Below are positions 26,857 through 37,115 of a stretch of 64,000 nt of DNA, piece by piece; the first letter of the stretch is position 1, and each line of letters begins with the position of its first letter. The notes beneath the pieces are model-generated. The model saw only the letters and a list, made by a program, of their open reading frames with translations. It ran no database searches and was not told the origin of the DNA. Origin of the DNA: Nemertoderma westbladi (taxonomy: Eukaryota; Xenacoelomorpha; Nemertodermatida; Nemertodermatidae); NCBI GenBank assembly GCA_032718475.1, contig JAUCBJ010001846.1, positions 248,001 through 312,000 on the forward strand, in the 5' to 3' direction. The position numbers and the translations under genes were made by a program.

Positions 26857-27987
26857 ATGAAAAATAAACATCATGTGAATGTACACTTGTCAGAAGCCGA
26901 TGAAGTGGTTGTAGAAAATTCGCCTACTCAAGCAGTATTGAGTCGCCCATCAAGCCGCTGGTCAAAGTTGTTCTTCTTTGTAGGGATTGTGTGGTTAATC
27001 ATTGCCACGGTGTGGTTGTTGACTCAGCCCAATACATTTAGGCACGATGTGTCTGCTGTGTTAAATAAGACTACCCATCAATTGACAGATATATGGGATA
27101 AAACTGTTCGCTCGCTAAGCCCCGATGAACCTGCGTTTGAGCCGTTTGAAGCTACTTTGGGGGCATCGTTATCTGTTTTAGAAAATACTTTGCACTCACG
27201 TGTTACAGCGACTGATCATCACCAGCAGCTAAGGGCGGATCAACTAAAAGGTGAGATCACTCAATTAAATAAACGTTTAGGTCAGTTGGCGCTTGAACTT
27301 GAGCAGCTAAAGATTAAACAAAAAGCAAGCCAGCAATCGATTTTAAAGTGGAAGGATGATCAGCGTTTAAGGACAGCATCAGCTCAGAGCTTACAAAAGC
27401 AAATAGAGGCTAATTATCAATCGTACCAAAATCAGTCGGCAGCCAATGTGCTTGCAGTTTTAAATGATCAGGTCATGATGGCGATCAATGCGCAGCAATA
27501 TGAGGCTGTGTTGCGCCAGCTAAATGCGCTGAAAGCGTGGTTGGCAATTTTCCCTGATTTGAAAAAAAAATATTCAGGCCTGATGCCAGCCATTGATCAT
27601 GATATTAAACTGGCTGAACGTTTAAGCGCTCAAAACAATTGGCCGCGGCTACAACAGGTGGTAAAACAGCTGTTAAATGATGCACAGTTGTTTGGCAAAA
27701 GCCCCACTGCTTTCAAACAGTTTCTGGGGGGGCTAGTAACGATTAGTTCAGCCGATCAACAAACAGATGGTACATTATCTGATCGTTGGGAACTAAAGCA
27801 ATTGCTTAATCGCTTGCTGTATGCAATTGAGCTAGAGCAAATAGCACTTTATAAAAACACAGCTGATCAATTGTTCACCTTTTTAAGGCATTCGCCTATT
27901 GATGAGCGTTATGATCCGCTGGTATCTGTTTTAAAAGCTTCTGTTAATCAAAAGATTAATTGGTTATTGCCAACCGTGAATTTTTAA
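26857..27987 (+). CDS. hemX: HemX-like inner-membrane coiled-coil protein
   Basis: This 376-residue protein has a charged cytoplasmic N-terminus, a single membrane segment near residues 38-56 (F-F-F-V-G-I-V-W-L-I) and a long periplasmic part with coiled coil at about 115-185, rich in Q, L and K. That is the HemX architecture. Despite the name, the role of HemX in heme synthesis is not established. It follows hemD after 16 bases and precedes hemY in the canonical hemCDXY order. Sequence conservation is low, so the call leans on architecture and position. Confidence 0.8.
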   Translation: MKNKHHVNVHLSEADEVVVENSPTQAVLSRPSSRWSKLFFFVGIVWLIIATVWLLTQPNTFRHDVSAVLNKTTHQLTDIWDKTVRSLSPDEPAFEPFEATLGASLSVLENTLHSRVTATDHHQQLRADQLKGEITQLNKRLGQLALELEQLKIKQKASQQSILKWKDDQRLRTASAQSLQKQIEANYQSYQNQSAANVLAVLNDQVMMAINAQQYEAVLRQLNALKAWLAIFPDLKKKYSGLMPAIDHDIKLAERLSAQNNWPRLQQVVKQLLNDAQLFGKSPTAFKQFLGGLVTISSADQQTDGTLSDRWELKQLLNRLLYAIELEQIALYKNTADQLFTFLRHSPIDERYDPLVSVLKASVNQKINWLLPTVNF

Positions 27988-27992
27988 ATGGT

Positions 27993-29219
27993 ATGCGGTA
28001 TTGGCTGGGTATTATTTTTTTGCTGACTGTAGGTGGCTTGGCGTATTGGCTACCGGTTGATTTTGAGCTTATTCGTTTTACAATCGACCAATGGGTGGTT
28101 GAGCTACCCTTAGTTTTCTTTATTATATTGCTGTTTATCGCCTGTGGTTTGTTTGTTTTATTGGGACGTTTTGTTTATTGGTTGATTAAAGTGCCTGTTG
28201 CCGCCAAAAGGCAATTAACGAATTTATTGCAGCAAAAGCATTTAGATACGCTAAGCCATTTGAATGTTTTAGCCGGGAAAAAGTCTTGGAAAGCGGTTGG
28301 TCAGCAATTAAAAAAAATTGGCTCAACAAAAGATGAGCGTGAGGTTTTGGTATTGCTGGGAGTGACGCAACTGTTGATTGATTCAGCACATTTTGAGTTG
28401 GCTGATAGTTGTTTGTTGAAATGTAAACCCGCCAAAGAATGTATCAGTGAATATTTGGTTTGGCTAAAAAAAATTGAAATATTGCTTGCTAAGAAAAGAA
28501 TGGATGCAGCAGCTGCAAAAATCAAAGACCTGCAAGTTGATCAATTGCCGCCAATTTTTCAAAGTGTGTATTTTATTTTGTTGCTTAAAGTTTACTGGGT
28601 ACAAAAACAATATGATGAAGTGGTTAAATTAGTGAAACAATTGAATAGTCAGAATATTCTAGATGATTTAAATTATAAAGGTATACTAATATATATTAGT
28701 GTTCGTTTGTATCAGAAGCGGTATTTTAATGATTATCATGCTGCGTTTGAGTTTTGGAATTTGTTGCCCAAAAAGATTCGTTATCTTGATGAGGTATTTT
28801 TAGGTTTAATTAATTGTTTGGATGATCCTTTGGTATTAGATAGTTTATATTTTGCACAAGATTTATTAGTTAAAACCATTAAAAGTCGTTGGAAATCTTT
28901 GTGGGTTGTCCGATTTGCTAATTTAAAAATTCATATGAATCAAACCCACCTTGATCAATTAATTAATTGGTTGAGGTATCAGCCCGATAACCCTAGGCTA
29001 CTGGGTAGCGTGGCACAGGTGGCGCTGAAAGTTGATCAGTTAGCGATTGCTTATCAGTATTTGAACAAGTGTTTATCCATTCATCCTGATGATCGTTTTG
29101 CACTTTATTTAATGTCAGTTTATTGTGAAAAGAAAAAAAATTACACACAGGCCTTGGCGTATCGTCGCCGTTTGGAAGGGGGTCAATTTGATCAATTAAT
29201 GGGTTTGTCCGCATTGTGA
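27993..29219 (+). CDS. hemY: HemY-like TPR membrane protein
   Basis: From the ATG at 27993 the protein is about 408 residues (E. coli HemY 398). Two membrane segments lie near residues 3-20 and 37-60. L-L-G-R-F-V-Y-W-L-I-K-V-P near 54-66 is typical of the HemY N-terminal domain. TPR-like helices make up the rest, including a clear final repeat with A-Y-Q-Y-L-N-K-C-L-S-I-H-P. The proteobacterial HemY is not the protoporphyrinogen oxidase of the same name; its function is uncertain. The frame is open to a TTG at 27960 inside hemX. Only eight bases separate it from the giant surface-protein gene. Confidence 0.82.
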   Translation: MRYWLGIIFLLTVGGLAYWLPVDFELIRFTIDQWVVELPLVFFIILLFIACGLFVLLGRFVYWLIKVPVAAKRQLTNLLQQKHLDTLSHLNVLAGKKSWKAVGQQLKKIGSTKDEREVLVLLGVTQLLIDSAHFELADSCLLKCKPAKECISEYLVWLKKIEILLAKKRMDAAAAKIKDLQVDQLPPIFQSVYFILLLKVYWVQKQYDEVVKLVKQLNSQNILDDLNYKGILIYISVRLYQKRYFNDYHAAFEFWNLLPKKIRYLDEVFLGLINCLDDPLVLDSLYFAQDLLVKTIKSRWKSLWVVRFANLKIHMNQTHLDQLINWLRYQPDNPRLLGSVAQVALKVDQLAIAYQYLNKCLSIHPDDRFALYLMSVYCEKKKNYTQALAYRRRLEGGQFDQLMGLSAL

Positions 29220-29227
29220 AGGTTTAA

Positions 29228-32200
29228 ATGCTTATTAAAGACTTTGTAAAGCCAGTTAAGTGTTTTTTGATTGCCCTCATTGTAATAGCTTGTATTAAAC
29301 CCTTGGCTATGTTGGCTGGGCCGGTGTTGGTCAACACGCTTCAAAGCAATGAGGTAATGACCACGGCCGCCTCAGATTTAATTACCTTAACACCCAATAC
29401 CTTGGCACTACCTAGTTTTGATGGCGAAGAGCTTCGTATGCATAACCCAAACACAAGCACTGCTGCAACCTATGGCGAGTTAATTAATTATGGGGTGATC
29501 GATGCGTTAGGAGGGCGACTAATCATCGGTGAGTTTCAAGGTAATAACGACCCGGTTACCAATAGCACGACAGCAGATCGGGCAGTTTATCAAAATATTG
29601 GTTTATTTGATTGTATGTTTCGCTATACCAAAACAGCCCTTGGGGTCAGCACTATCAGTAATTTGCTTCGCCAAAACATCAACTACCATAATTTATCAGG
29701 CTGTGTGTTGTTGGGTCGGAATTTAATTCAGACTTTCAGGGCGTATCAAATCCCAAGTAACATGATTGAAAACGTCCCACCTGCTCTTTTTTTAGTCATG
29801 CAAAACGCCCCTTTTCGTGTGGCAGTTACTGGTTCAGGTTTGTGTACTGATTATTTGTATTGTTTGGTATTGGCTGACCAAATTAAACAAAACGGGGGGT
29901 CGTGGAAAAGTTTTTCTCTTCATGAGGATCATCCCACCTCAACCATTGGTTATACAGGTGTTGTGAAAGATGCAAGTAGTAATAACGTAAATTTAACGCG
30001 TGAGTTTGCAAGTTTACCGACTGTAACCGATTATCAGGCGGAGATCACAAAACCACAATATGGTTTTTATTACCCCCCCTATTGGATGCCTTATATGACA
30101 CGCCAAGGCAGCGTTTGTGTGTGGGATACGGTGCTAACCAATGGCAGTTTTAATGGGGGTACTTCAACCGCTTCCCAGCCTTCTTGCGTGTTTCGCGATA
30201 ACTTTTTTTACCTAAGTGATTTTTCAAATAATTATGTGTCGCGAAGCGAGCCTTCACATGTACGGCCGCAGCATTTTCGTTATTTGGTGGGTTTATCAAG
30301 GTACAACACAACGGGTGATGAAGCGAAAATCAACTATGCGATCCCCCAACACAAGGAATTTTATTTAGGCAAGCCAGCCCGTTATGGCGAGTATGAGCCA
30401 CGGTATTATCGAAGCGTTTTTCCAACAGGTAGCGAGGCAATTGATTATGTAGAGTTTCCTGGGCCTTCCACCTTGGCCTTTTTTCCACATATGGGGGCGT
30501 ATGAGAAAAACGGCTTTTTGTATTATAGAGCTAATTTTGTCGGGGTTTCTTATACAGCGATAACGCCAGAATTGGGGGGTATTGAACAAAATACCACCAT
30601 TCAAAATACCACCTTTAAGTTTAAGTCATTCTTCCAGTTTGGAGGTAACCGAGAGATCACACCTAACACCATGGGGGGGTTGGCAAACTATATTAACAAC
30701 GATTATGATGATTTAGCATCCAACATCACCAAGCCGATGACCATGCGTGTTTCGGTTATTCCTCACACAAGCACAGGGCTGTATCGAGGTTTTCCGATAT
30801 TAACAGGTTATGATAATCGAACCGCTACCTTTAATTTTAATGTGCTTGATGAAGATGTTAACGGTATTTCACTTAATGGTTCGCTAACAACCTTAACGTT
30901 TTCAACAATTCAAGAATCTAGTCAGGTCACTTTCAGTATTGCCTTAAACGCAAGGCCACGGGCAACGGTATTGTTAAAGCCTGAGATTAGTTGGCGGCTA
31001 CTTACTAATGTTGGCAGCCCATTTGCCCCACTTGTTGCAAGTTCAAGTGATTGGGGGGTCACCCTTACACTTTCCACACAAACCATTAACCACTATAAAA
31101 CTTATTACAACGGCTCGCATTCTGCCCACAGTACTAAAACCTTTGCAAGTGATACCTTGCAATTTAGCCCTGTTGATTGGAACATGCCTCGCATTTTAGT
31201 ATTAGGTGCTTTAGCTGATAGTACGATCGAGTTTGATAAACAATACCAAATTAAATTTAATTCTGATCTGTATCAACCTAACGCTTCACAAAATCAGCTG
31301 GATTATCAGCTATATCATCCCTATGGGATTAGTAATGCAACTAGTAAAAGTATGGCACCTATTGTTAGTGAGGTACGTATTGGTGTATCAAGGAATAATG
31401 AGTCTGTTTTTATAACACCTACACTTGATTATTGCCAAAAGCCAACGCTCGCCAATAGAGTACAGTCTTGTTCAGTGACCACCGTTTTTAGCGAGCAGTA
31501 CAACTTTAATTGGGCGCAGCAGCCGGTTGATATGATGGCCTTTGCTACCACGGTTGTTAATTTAATTGAACCGCTTTCTCTTGGGCAATCTCAACAAATT
31601 GCTATGGCTAATTTGACTAGTCGTTTGGTGACTGATATTGCGTTTTTTACAGCCTCTAATTTGAGCACTACACTTTCGGTAACAAGTGGTGCAACCGCTG
31701 ATTTAACGGTTGTGTTTAGTCAACTGCCAACAGGCAGTGTTGTGGGGTCAACCTCTGTTTTGATACCCCCTAGTCAGTCCAGTGCTACCTTTAGCTTGAG
31801 CCATCAGGTATTGGCCGATACATTGATTGAGGGGTTAGAGACAGTGCAAGTTTCTTTACTAGCCCATCGCCCAACCAATACCAATATGGTTTTATCTTAT
31901 CAGATCAATATTTATGACAATGATTTGGGGTTATTTGACTTAAATCATCAGGTCAGTCCACCTATTATGATTGATCCCTACAAAGCGGAATCACCCCGCT
32001 GGGTGTTTGAAAACACCACGCAAACTTTTAATGTGCTGAGTAACCTTGATTTTGTGCCGTTTACAGTTAGTTCAACTGTTTCATCAACTTTTAATTGGTT
32101 GATGAGTTCTACCCTCACAGAGGGTTTGGGAGTTTTGTTTACCAATACCTCAACGCTTTTAGCCCCCCAGATTTTAGGGGCGACTAAAACATTGGAGATT

Positions 32201-35200
32201 TCAAACAATGGCAGCAGTATTATGCCTGATAGTGTGCTCAATATTTTTGGTTCAACAGATGCGAATATCACAAATCCAACCAACCCCAGTTTATCTTATA
32301 TTGTTCAGGATAAAGATATTGGTCAAATTTCGATGACTTTTATCTCAGCCACACGGGTGTTGGCTGAGATAGAAAACAATGTTTCGCCACTGAAACAATC
32401 GGTTACAGCTCAGCTGACTATTTTTCCGCAAATTGCAGCCTCTGTCACCATTACGTTTGAATATCGAAATACGGTGGGAAGCGTTCTTGATAACACTGAA
32501 TTAAGTGTGGGTACTGTTTTTCTTACCCCCAATCAAACACAGACCATTGTGACATTAACGGGTATTTTTGATCGAATAACCGATGGGGATCAGTTTTTAA
32601 GTATTTATGGCATGCTTTCAAGCAATGAGATTGCACAATTATCAAACTACCGCGTTACACAAAGCATTGGTAGTACTTGGACAGTGGTTGATGTAGATTG
32701 GCCTGGGGTTACTTATACGAAATCTGTTTTCACAGAAGGCACGACCGACACCTTGGGTTTTGGCTTGCTGCTTAACCCCATTGACGAGGTTAGTGCAGTG
32801 CTGGCTTTTCCAACACAGCTTATTTTACCCAGCCACACGCTAAATGGGCAAACTGCTTATTCATTCGATAGTACCAATTGGAGCGTGTTTCAACCCGTGA
32901 GTTTATTGTTTCCTGAAGATGATTTAATGACAGGTAATGCCAGCACAACACTTCGATTTAGCTTTTCTCAGGCTGATGCAACCCAGCTTTACAATGGCAT
33001 GGTTGATAATGTGCTGTTAACCATTTTAGATAACGATATCCCTACCAGAGCGCTTAATGTTACCGATACAGGAGTAGCAGGCCCTGATCTTCGTTTGGTG
33101 CTTGAAAATGCAGGCAGTAAAACAATTAACATTGCTTTAAGTGTTAAGCCCCTTTATCCCATTGAGGTAACCGCCCTTGTACAAGTGCCAGACCCAAACA
33201 AGGCCGATGCTTTTATTTTTGTGACCAATACCATTGTGTTTGATTCCTCTAACTGGAATATTCCACGTCCCTTGACTTTGGTGACAGTGGATAATGATTT
33301 TTTTCATGGAGATCAAGGTGCCACTTTACAGCTTTCTTTTAAAGGGCAAAATTGGACATCCCCGATTGATAACACCTCACAAAACATTAATTTTGTGATT
33401 CAAGATGATGAAACAATTACCTTATTGATGAGCTATTTAGGTATTGATGGCATTACACATCCTATTAATGACCAAACATTTAAAACCATTGAGGGGGTGA
33501 GTTCTTTAGTTCATGTGCGTATTGGGGGGGCGACCCCCATTGACCCCGTCACGGTGCTGTTGTCCAATGCCCCAGTTTTAGAGGCCTTATTGTCAGCAAG
33601 TCAATTGGTATTTGATAGGGGTAATTGGATGGCGACTCAATCGGTTGATATATTTCCGATCAAGGATAATGTCACAAACCCCAGGGGTAAGTTAAATTTT
33701 ATAACCGCCACACTTGTTAGTGGGGTCAGTACTGTTGCTACCAATCGATCATTTGCATTAAATATTTTTGATGCGCAATCCATTGTAATAAGCCCCCCAG
33801 CGAATGTTACCAGCACATCAGGCACATTTACAAACCCAGATGGCACAACAGTTTCGTTTGCTTATTCAACCACAGAGTCGGTTAGCATTCCCATCCAATT
33901 TAACCTTTCAATCTCTGACAATTCTAATTATCACATCACATCTACCCTGCCTTTTAGTGTGGTTTATCCATCAGGGGGTAGTTCACTGTTATTTACTTCA
34001 CAAAACTATGCCTCGCCCCAGCTTGTTTATTTTACGCCTCCCACCAATGGGTTTATTGAGCCTCCTTATTTAAAGCAAATTGATATTGGCTCAGCTAATT
34101 CAGCTTACCCGGCTGCTGCTTCATTTAATGTGTTGGTGGTTAATGCAGACGTGGCCTCTATGCAATTGATCCCTGCCACCTCTGTTATATTTGAAAACAC
34201 AAGTGTATCAGCGGTATTTAAATTAAGCGCACCGCCTGTTCATCCAGTGACTGTTAATTTATCATTTGTAGGTGTGGCGCCCAATGCGTCTTATACAATT
34301 TTACCTAGCATTGGCCCAAGTGTGTTGGTGTTTGACTCAAGCAATTGGGCGGGCCAACCGCTGCAGGTGGGTGCTGGTTATCGCATGGATAATTCAAGCC
34401 ATACTTTATTGGTAAAAGCGATTGCCGATAGCCTTTATATGTCTAAAATCCTAGATTATCATCTGCAAACGGTGACCCATTTATTTGAAGTGCAAAATGC
34501 CACACTATCGGGTCAACTAATTGTCGACACCACTCACTGGACAACTCATGTGTTTAAAGAGGGTGAGATTGCAAGCATTGTATTTGGGGTGACCAACATA
34601 TTACCCCCCTCTTTGAAGGTGTTGGTTGATTTTTCGTTTGATGAATTGGAGATGGCAATTGTTGATTCATCCTCACAGGTTTTCTCTGGCAGTGCAGCAC
34701 CTTCTATTACCCAGCATAGCTGTGTATTTGGGGTGGTTTATGGGCAGTCAGATCGCTGTGTCGCCACCATTCGTTTTTATCAAGATTTAGTGGTTGAACC
34801 CCTTGAGTCCACCTCTATTTCATTTAGGTTATTGGCTGGTGAAGGGGCTGCGCCACTGGATATTAAAATTGTGACGTTGACAATTGTGAATGCCACCTTA
34901 AATATTGTCTTACCAGCCACGCCTGTTCAAAAACTCACCATTACTTACCCAAACAAGCCTGCCACAGTACCCATTGATGTCATTGGGAAAGAAATTGAGT
35001 GGCCCTTTGGCTCTTTTGTGGATGCACAAACCAAGTCTTTTCCCTCTTTGATTGATGTATTTAAATCAATTAACCCTATTTTGGTAGAACAAACCAATAC
35101 AGTTTTAACGAATTTACCTAATCAAATTCCAGCCAGTATTGTGTACCTACCTGATACAGGTGTTAATTTATTATATGTTTCACATCATTTGCATGAGGGC

Positions 35201-37060
35201 AGTTTAAGTTATGCCTTTTATTTTGATAAAGATAACGACCAATACCCCGATTTTTTATTCAACCCTGAAAAAAACGTCATCGATTTTGTGAACATTCACA
35301 TTTTGAAGCTAGAAGGTGTTAAGGTCACTGAACTGCCACTAAGGGTTAGTGAAGCCACCCGTCAAAACGGTGAATTTTATGGCAAGATTTTTGCAGAACA
35401 AGAGCGCTTTGTTAATTCATCAGTCAGCCTGAAACTACCTATCTCTTACCCCAAAATATTATTGCGATCCCCTTCTAATTACCCAATGACGCTGTATTCG
35501 TTTGTAGGCGATGCCTTCAAGCCAATTGGCAGCATTACCTCAACCGCGCCTTGTGCTGTACGAATTAATTGCTCGCCTGTTGAATTTAATTTTGATTATC
35601 AAAATTATCAAAATTTCCCAGATACAGGCCATAACGTGATGTTTGCAACCGGTAGTCGCAGTGGGGTGGTGCCTTTTGTAGTGAATAATCGTACTGATAT
35701 CAAGCTTATTAACACCCCTAGCAGACGGGTAGTTAAAAGAGGGGAGCTTTTAACCTATCAAGTACGTTTAACGCCTAAAAGTGCCACCTCAGTGCAGGTG
35801 TTTGAAAACGACTGGGTATATGAATACCTACCAATAGGGCTTAGGATGTTAACCAATTCTGCCCGTCTTGTGGTGGGAAGTACTGTTCAAAGTATTGGTG
35901 TGACTCAAGTGGATGCCACCAGCAACCTATGGCGATTTAATTTAACGCCAGCCCAAAGTGACAAAATAGATATTTATTATCAAGTATTGGTACAACATAA
36001 AGCCAGCTTTGGTGAGAAAAAAAGCCTGACGTATTTTAGCAATGTTCAAACCACACAACCCACCGCTGTTAAAGATGAACCCATTATTCGCGTTAAACCC
36101 GATGTGATATTTGATACCTCACTACTTTTAGGAAAAGTATTTGTTGATGTTAACCGAAACAATATTCAGGATGAAGGAGAGCGTGGTGTAGCAGGGGTTA
36201 AAATTATGCTAGAAGATGGCCGAGAAATTACCACTGATCAATACGGGCGTTACCATGTGGCGCAGCTTATCAACGGTCGGCATGTGCTTCGCTTGGTGGA
36301 AAGTAGTATAAAAAATAGCGATCTGTACCTGCCGCACAAGAATATGAAACTTATTAATGCCAATGCTAGCAGCCTACAAAAAGCGAATTTTGCTTTGTGG
36401 GAAAACAAAACGAGAAGCCAAAAAATTGCCAAACATGCCTTTTTAAATGTGGTGTTGCTTAAAGATGTACATATTTCATTCTTAAACCAACGCGATTTGT
36501 TAAGCCCTGTAGAATTTCAAGTGGTGAGTAACTTTCCCCACCTGATTGATCGCTTTCAAATTGATATTTTTGATTCTAGCGGTTCAATCATCCATAGCAT
36601 TTACGGACATCAAGATACACTATTTTCAAAACACCGCTGGAATGGTAAAGACAAGCAAGGCCAGCTGATCATTAGTGACGAGCATATTTATGCATATCGT
36701 CTTGTTGCCTATGATAAGCAGGATCGAATGTTTTATACCACCTCTCACCATTTCGTTGCTAACAAAATCAACACCTTTGATGAGCTTCGCCACGTTAAAT
36801 CTAGCTTGGGTATTGTGCCGGTGGATAATTTAGTATTTGTTAATGGTTTAGTTTTAAGTGATAATTTTAACTATAGTGATCATCAACTGGTGAGGGTAAA
36901 TGCATTGGATTATCAATTTATTCAAGTCCGAAATACCCAAATCAATGAAGAGAAGGTTTATCCCATTGGTTTTTTAGGGGTACTTGATCCAGAAGATGCG
37001 CGGTCTGACTTTTACATCATTCTGCCCAGAGGGAAGTACCAAATTAAGGCATTCAATTAA
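29228..37060 (+). CDS. Giant exported beta-repeat surface protein (2610 residues) with SdrD-B-like and FlgD-Ig-like C-terminus
   Basis: The N-terminus has a signal peptide (about 1-31, ending A-M-L-A). Residues about 40-540 are a unique region. From about 550 to 1900 the chain is built of beta-rich Calx-beta-like repeats. A recurring motif F-D-S-x-N-W, or a variant, lies near residues 648 (V-D-W-N-M-P), 1213, 1337, 1461 and 1701, at steps of about 110-130. D-K-D-N-D-Q-Y-P-D near 2000 looks calcium-binding. A DUF11-like domain follows at about 2155-2280. An SdrD-B-like domain with F-V-D-V-N-R-N-N-I-Q-D lies at about 2297-2355, and a FlgD-like Ig domain with H-R-W-N-G-K-D near 2470. It ends without a membrane anchor or sorting motif. 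It begins eight bases after hemY. A large adhesin is likely, but no ligand can be inferred. Confidence 0.85.
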   Translation: MLIKDFVKPVKCFLIALIVIACIKPLAMLAGPVLVNTLQSNEVMTTAASDLITLTPNTLALPSFDGEELRMHNPNTSTAATYGELINYGVIDALGGRLIIGEFQGNNDPVTNSTTADRAVYQNIGLFDCMFRYTKTALGVSTISNLLRQNINYHNLSGCVLLGRNLIQTFRAYQIPSNMIENVPPALFLVMQNAPFRVAVTGSGLCTDYLYCLVLADQIKQNGGSWKSFSLHEDHPTSTIGYTGVVKDASSNNVNLTREFASLPTVTDYQAEITKPQYGFYYPPYWMPYMTRQGSVCVWDTVLTNGSFNGGTSTASQPSCVFRDNFFYLSDFSNNYVSRSEPSHVRPQHFRYLVGLSRYNTTGDEAKINYAIPQHKEFYLGKPARYGEYEPRYYRSVFPTGSEAIDYVEFPGPSTLAFFPHMGAYEKNGFLYYRANFVGVSYTAITPELGGIEQNTTIQNTTFKFKSFFQFGGNREITPNTMGGLANYINNDYDDLASNITKPMTMRVSVIPHTSTGLYRGFPILTGYDNRTATFNFNVLDEDVNGISLNGSLTTLTFSTIQESSQVTFSIALNARPRATVLLKPEISWRLLTNVGSPFAPLVASSSDWGVTLTLSTQTINHYKTYYNGSHSAHSTKTFASDTLQFSPVDWNMPRILVLGALADSTIEFDKQYQIKFNSDLYQPNASQNQLDYQLYHPYGISNATSKSMAPIVSEVRIGVSRNNESVFITPTLDYCQKPTLANRVQSCSVTTVFSEQYNFNWAQQPVDMMAFATTVVNLIEPLSLGQSQQIAMANLTSRLVTDIAFFTASNLSTTLSVTSGATADLTVVFSQLPTGSVVGSTSVLIPPSQSSATFSLSHQVLADTLIEGLETVQVSLLAHRPTNTNMVLSYQINIYDNDLGLFDLNHQVSPPIMIDPYKAESPRWVFENTTQTFNVLSNLDFVPFTVSSTVSSTFNWLMSSTLTEGLGVLFTNTSTLLAPQILGATKTLEISNNGSSIMPDSVLNIFGSTDANITNPTNPSLSYIVQDKDIGQISMTFISATRVLAEIENNVSPLKQSVTAQLTIFPQIAASVTITFEYRNTVGSVLDNTELSVGTVFLTPNQTQTIVTLTGIFDRITDGDQFLSIYGMLSSNEIAQLSNYRVTQSIGSTWTVVDVDWPGVTYTKSVFTEGTTDTLGFGLLLNPIDEVSAVLAFPTQLILPSHTLNGQTAYSFDSTNWSVFQPVSLLFPEDDLMTGNASTTLRFSFSQADATQLYNGMVDNVLLTILDNDIPTRALNVTDTGVAGPDLRLVLENAGSKTINIALSVKPLYPIEVTALVQVPDPNKADAFIFVTNTIVFDSSNWNIPRPLTLVTVDNDFFHGDQGATLQLSFKGQNWTSPIDNTSQNINFVIQDDETITLLMSYLGIDGITHPINDQTFKTIEGVSSLVHVRIGGATPIDPVTVLLSNAPVLEALLSASQLVFDRGNWMATQSVDIFPIKDNVTNPRGKLNFITATLVSGVSTVATNRSFALNIFDAQSIVISPPANVTSTSGTFTNPDGTTVSFAYSTTESVSIPIQFNLSISDNSNYHITSTLPFSVVYPSGGSSLLFTSQNYASPQLVYFTPPTNGFIEPPYLKQIDIGSANSAYPAAASFNVLVVNADVASMQLIPATSVIFENTSVSAVFKLSAPPVHPVTVNLSFVGVAPNASYTILPSIGPSVLVFDSSNWAGQPLQVGAGYRMDNSSHTLLVKAIADSLYMSKILDYHLQTVTHLFEVQNATLSGQLIVDTTHWTTHVFKEGEIASIVFGVTNILPPSLKVLVDFSFDELEMAIVDSSSQVFSGSAAPSITQHSCVFGVVYGQSDRCVATIRFYQDLVVEPLESTSISFRLLAGEGAAPLDIKIVTLTIVNATLNIVLPATPVQKLTITYPNKPATVPIDVIGKEIEWPFGSFVDAQTKSFPSLIDVFKSINPILVEQTNTVLTNLPNQIPASIVYLPDTGVNLLYVSHHLHEGSLSYAFYFDKDNDQYPDFLFNPEKNVIDFVNIHILKLEGVKVTELPLRVSEATRQNGEFYGKIFAEQERFVNSSVSLKLPISYPKILLRSPSNYPMTLYSFVGDAFKPIGSITSTAPCAVRINCSPVEFNFDYQNYQNFPDTGHNVMFATGSRSGVVPFVVNNRTDIKLINTPSRRVVKRGELLTYQVRLTPKSATSVQVFENDWVYEYLPIGLRMLTNSARLVVGSTVQSIGVTQVDATSNLWRFNLTPAQSDKIDIYYQVLVQHKASFGEKKSLTYFSNVQTTQPTAVKDEPIIRVKPDVIFDTSLLLGKVFVDVNRNNIQDEGERGVAGVKIMLEDGREITTDQYGRYHVAQLINGRHVLRLVESSIKNSDLYLPHKNMKLINANASSLQKANFALWENKTRSQKIAKHAFLNVVLLKDVHISFLNQRDLLSPVEFQVVSNFPHLIDRFQIDIFDSSGSIIHSIYGHQDTLFSKHRWNGKDKQGQLIISDEHIYAYRLVAYDKQDRMFYTTSHHFVANKINTFDELRHVKSSLGIVPVDNLVFVNGLVLSDNFNYSDHQLVRVNALDYQFIQVRNTQINEEKVYPIGFLGVLDPEDARSDFYIILPRGKYQIKAFN

Positions 37061-37067
37061 TTGCCTA

Positions 37068-37076
37068 TGATATAAT
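37068..37076 (+). promoter_or_regulatory. Extended -10 promoter element ahead of the second giant gene
   Basis: TGATATAAT is a perfect extended -10 (TG, one base, TATAAT), eight bases after the stop of the first giant gene. No good -35 is seen, which fits extended -10 promoters. A start about seven bases downstream would give a leader of roughly 30 bases before the ATG at 37116. It implies that the second giant can be expressed independently of the first. Confidence 0.5.
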
Positions 37077-37115
37077 CAATGAAATTTATTAACATCAAAT
37101 ATTTACTTTTTGTTC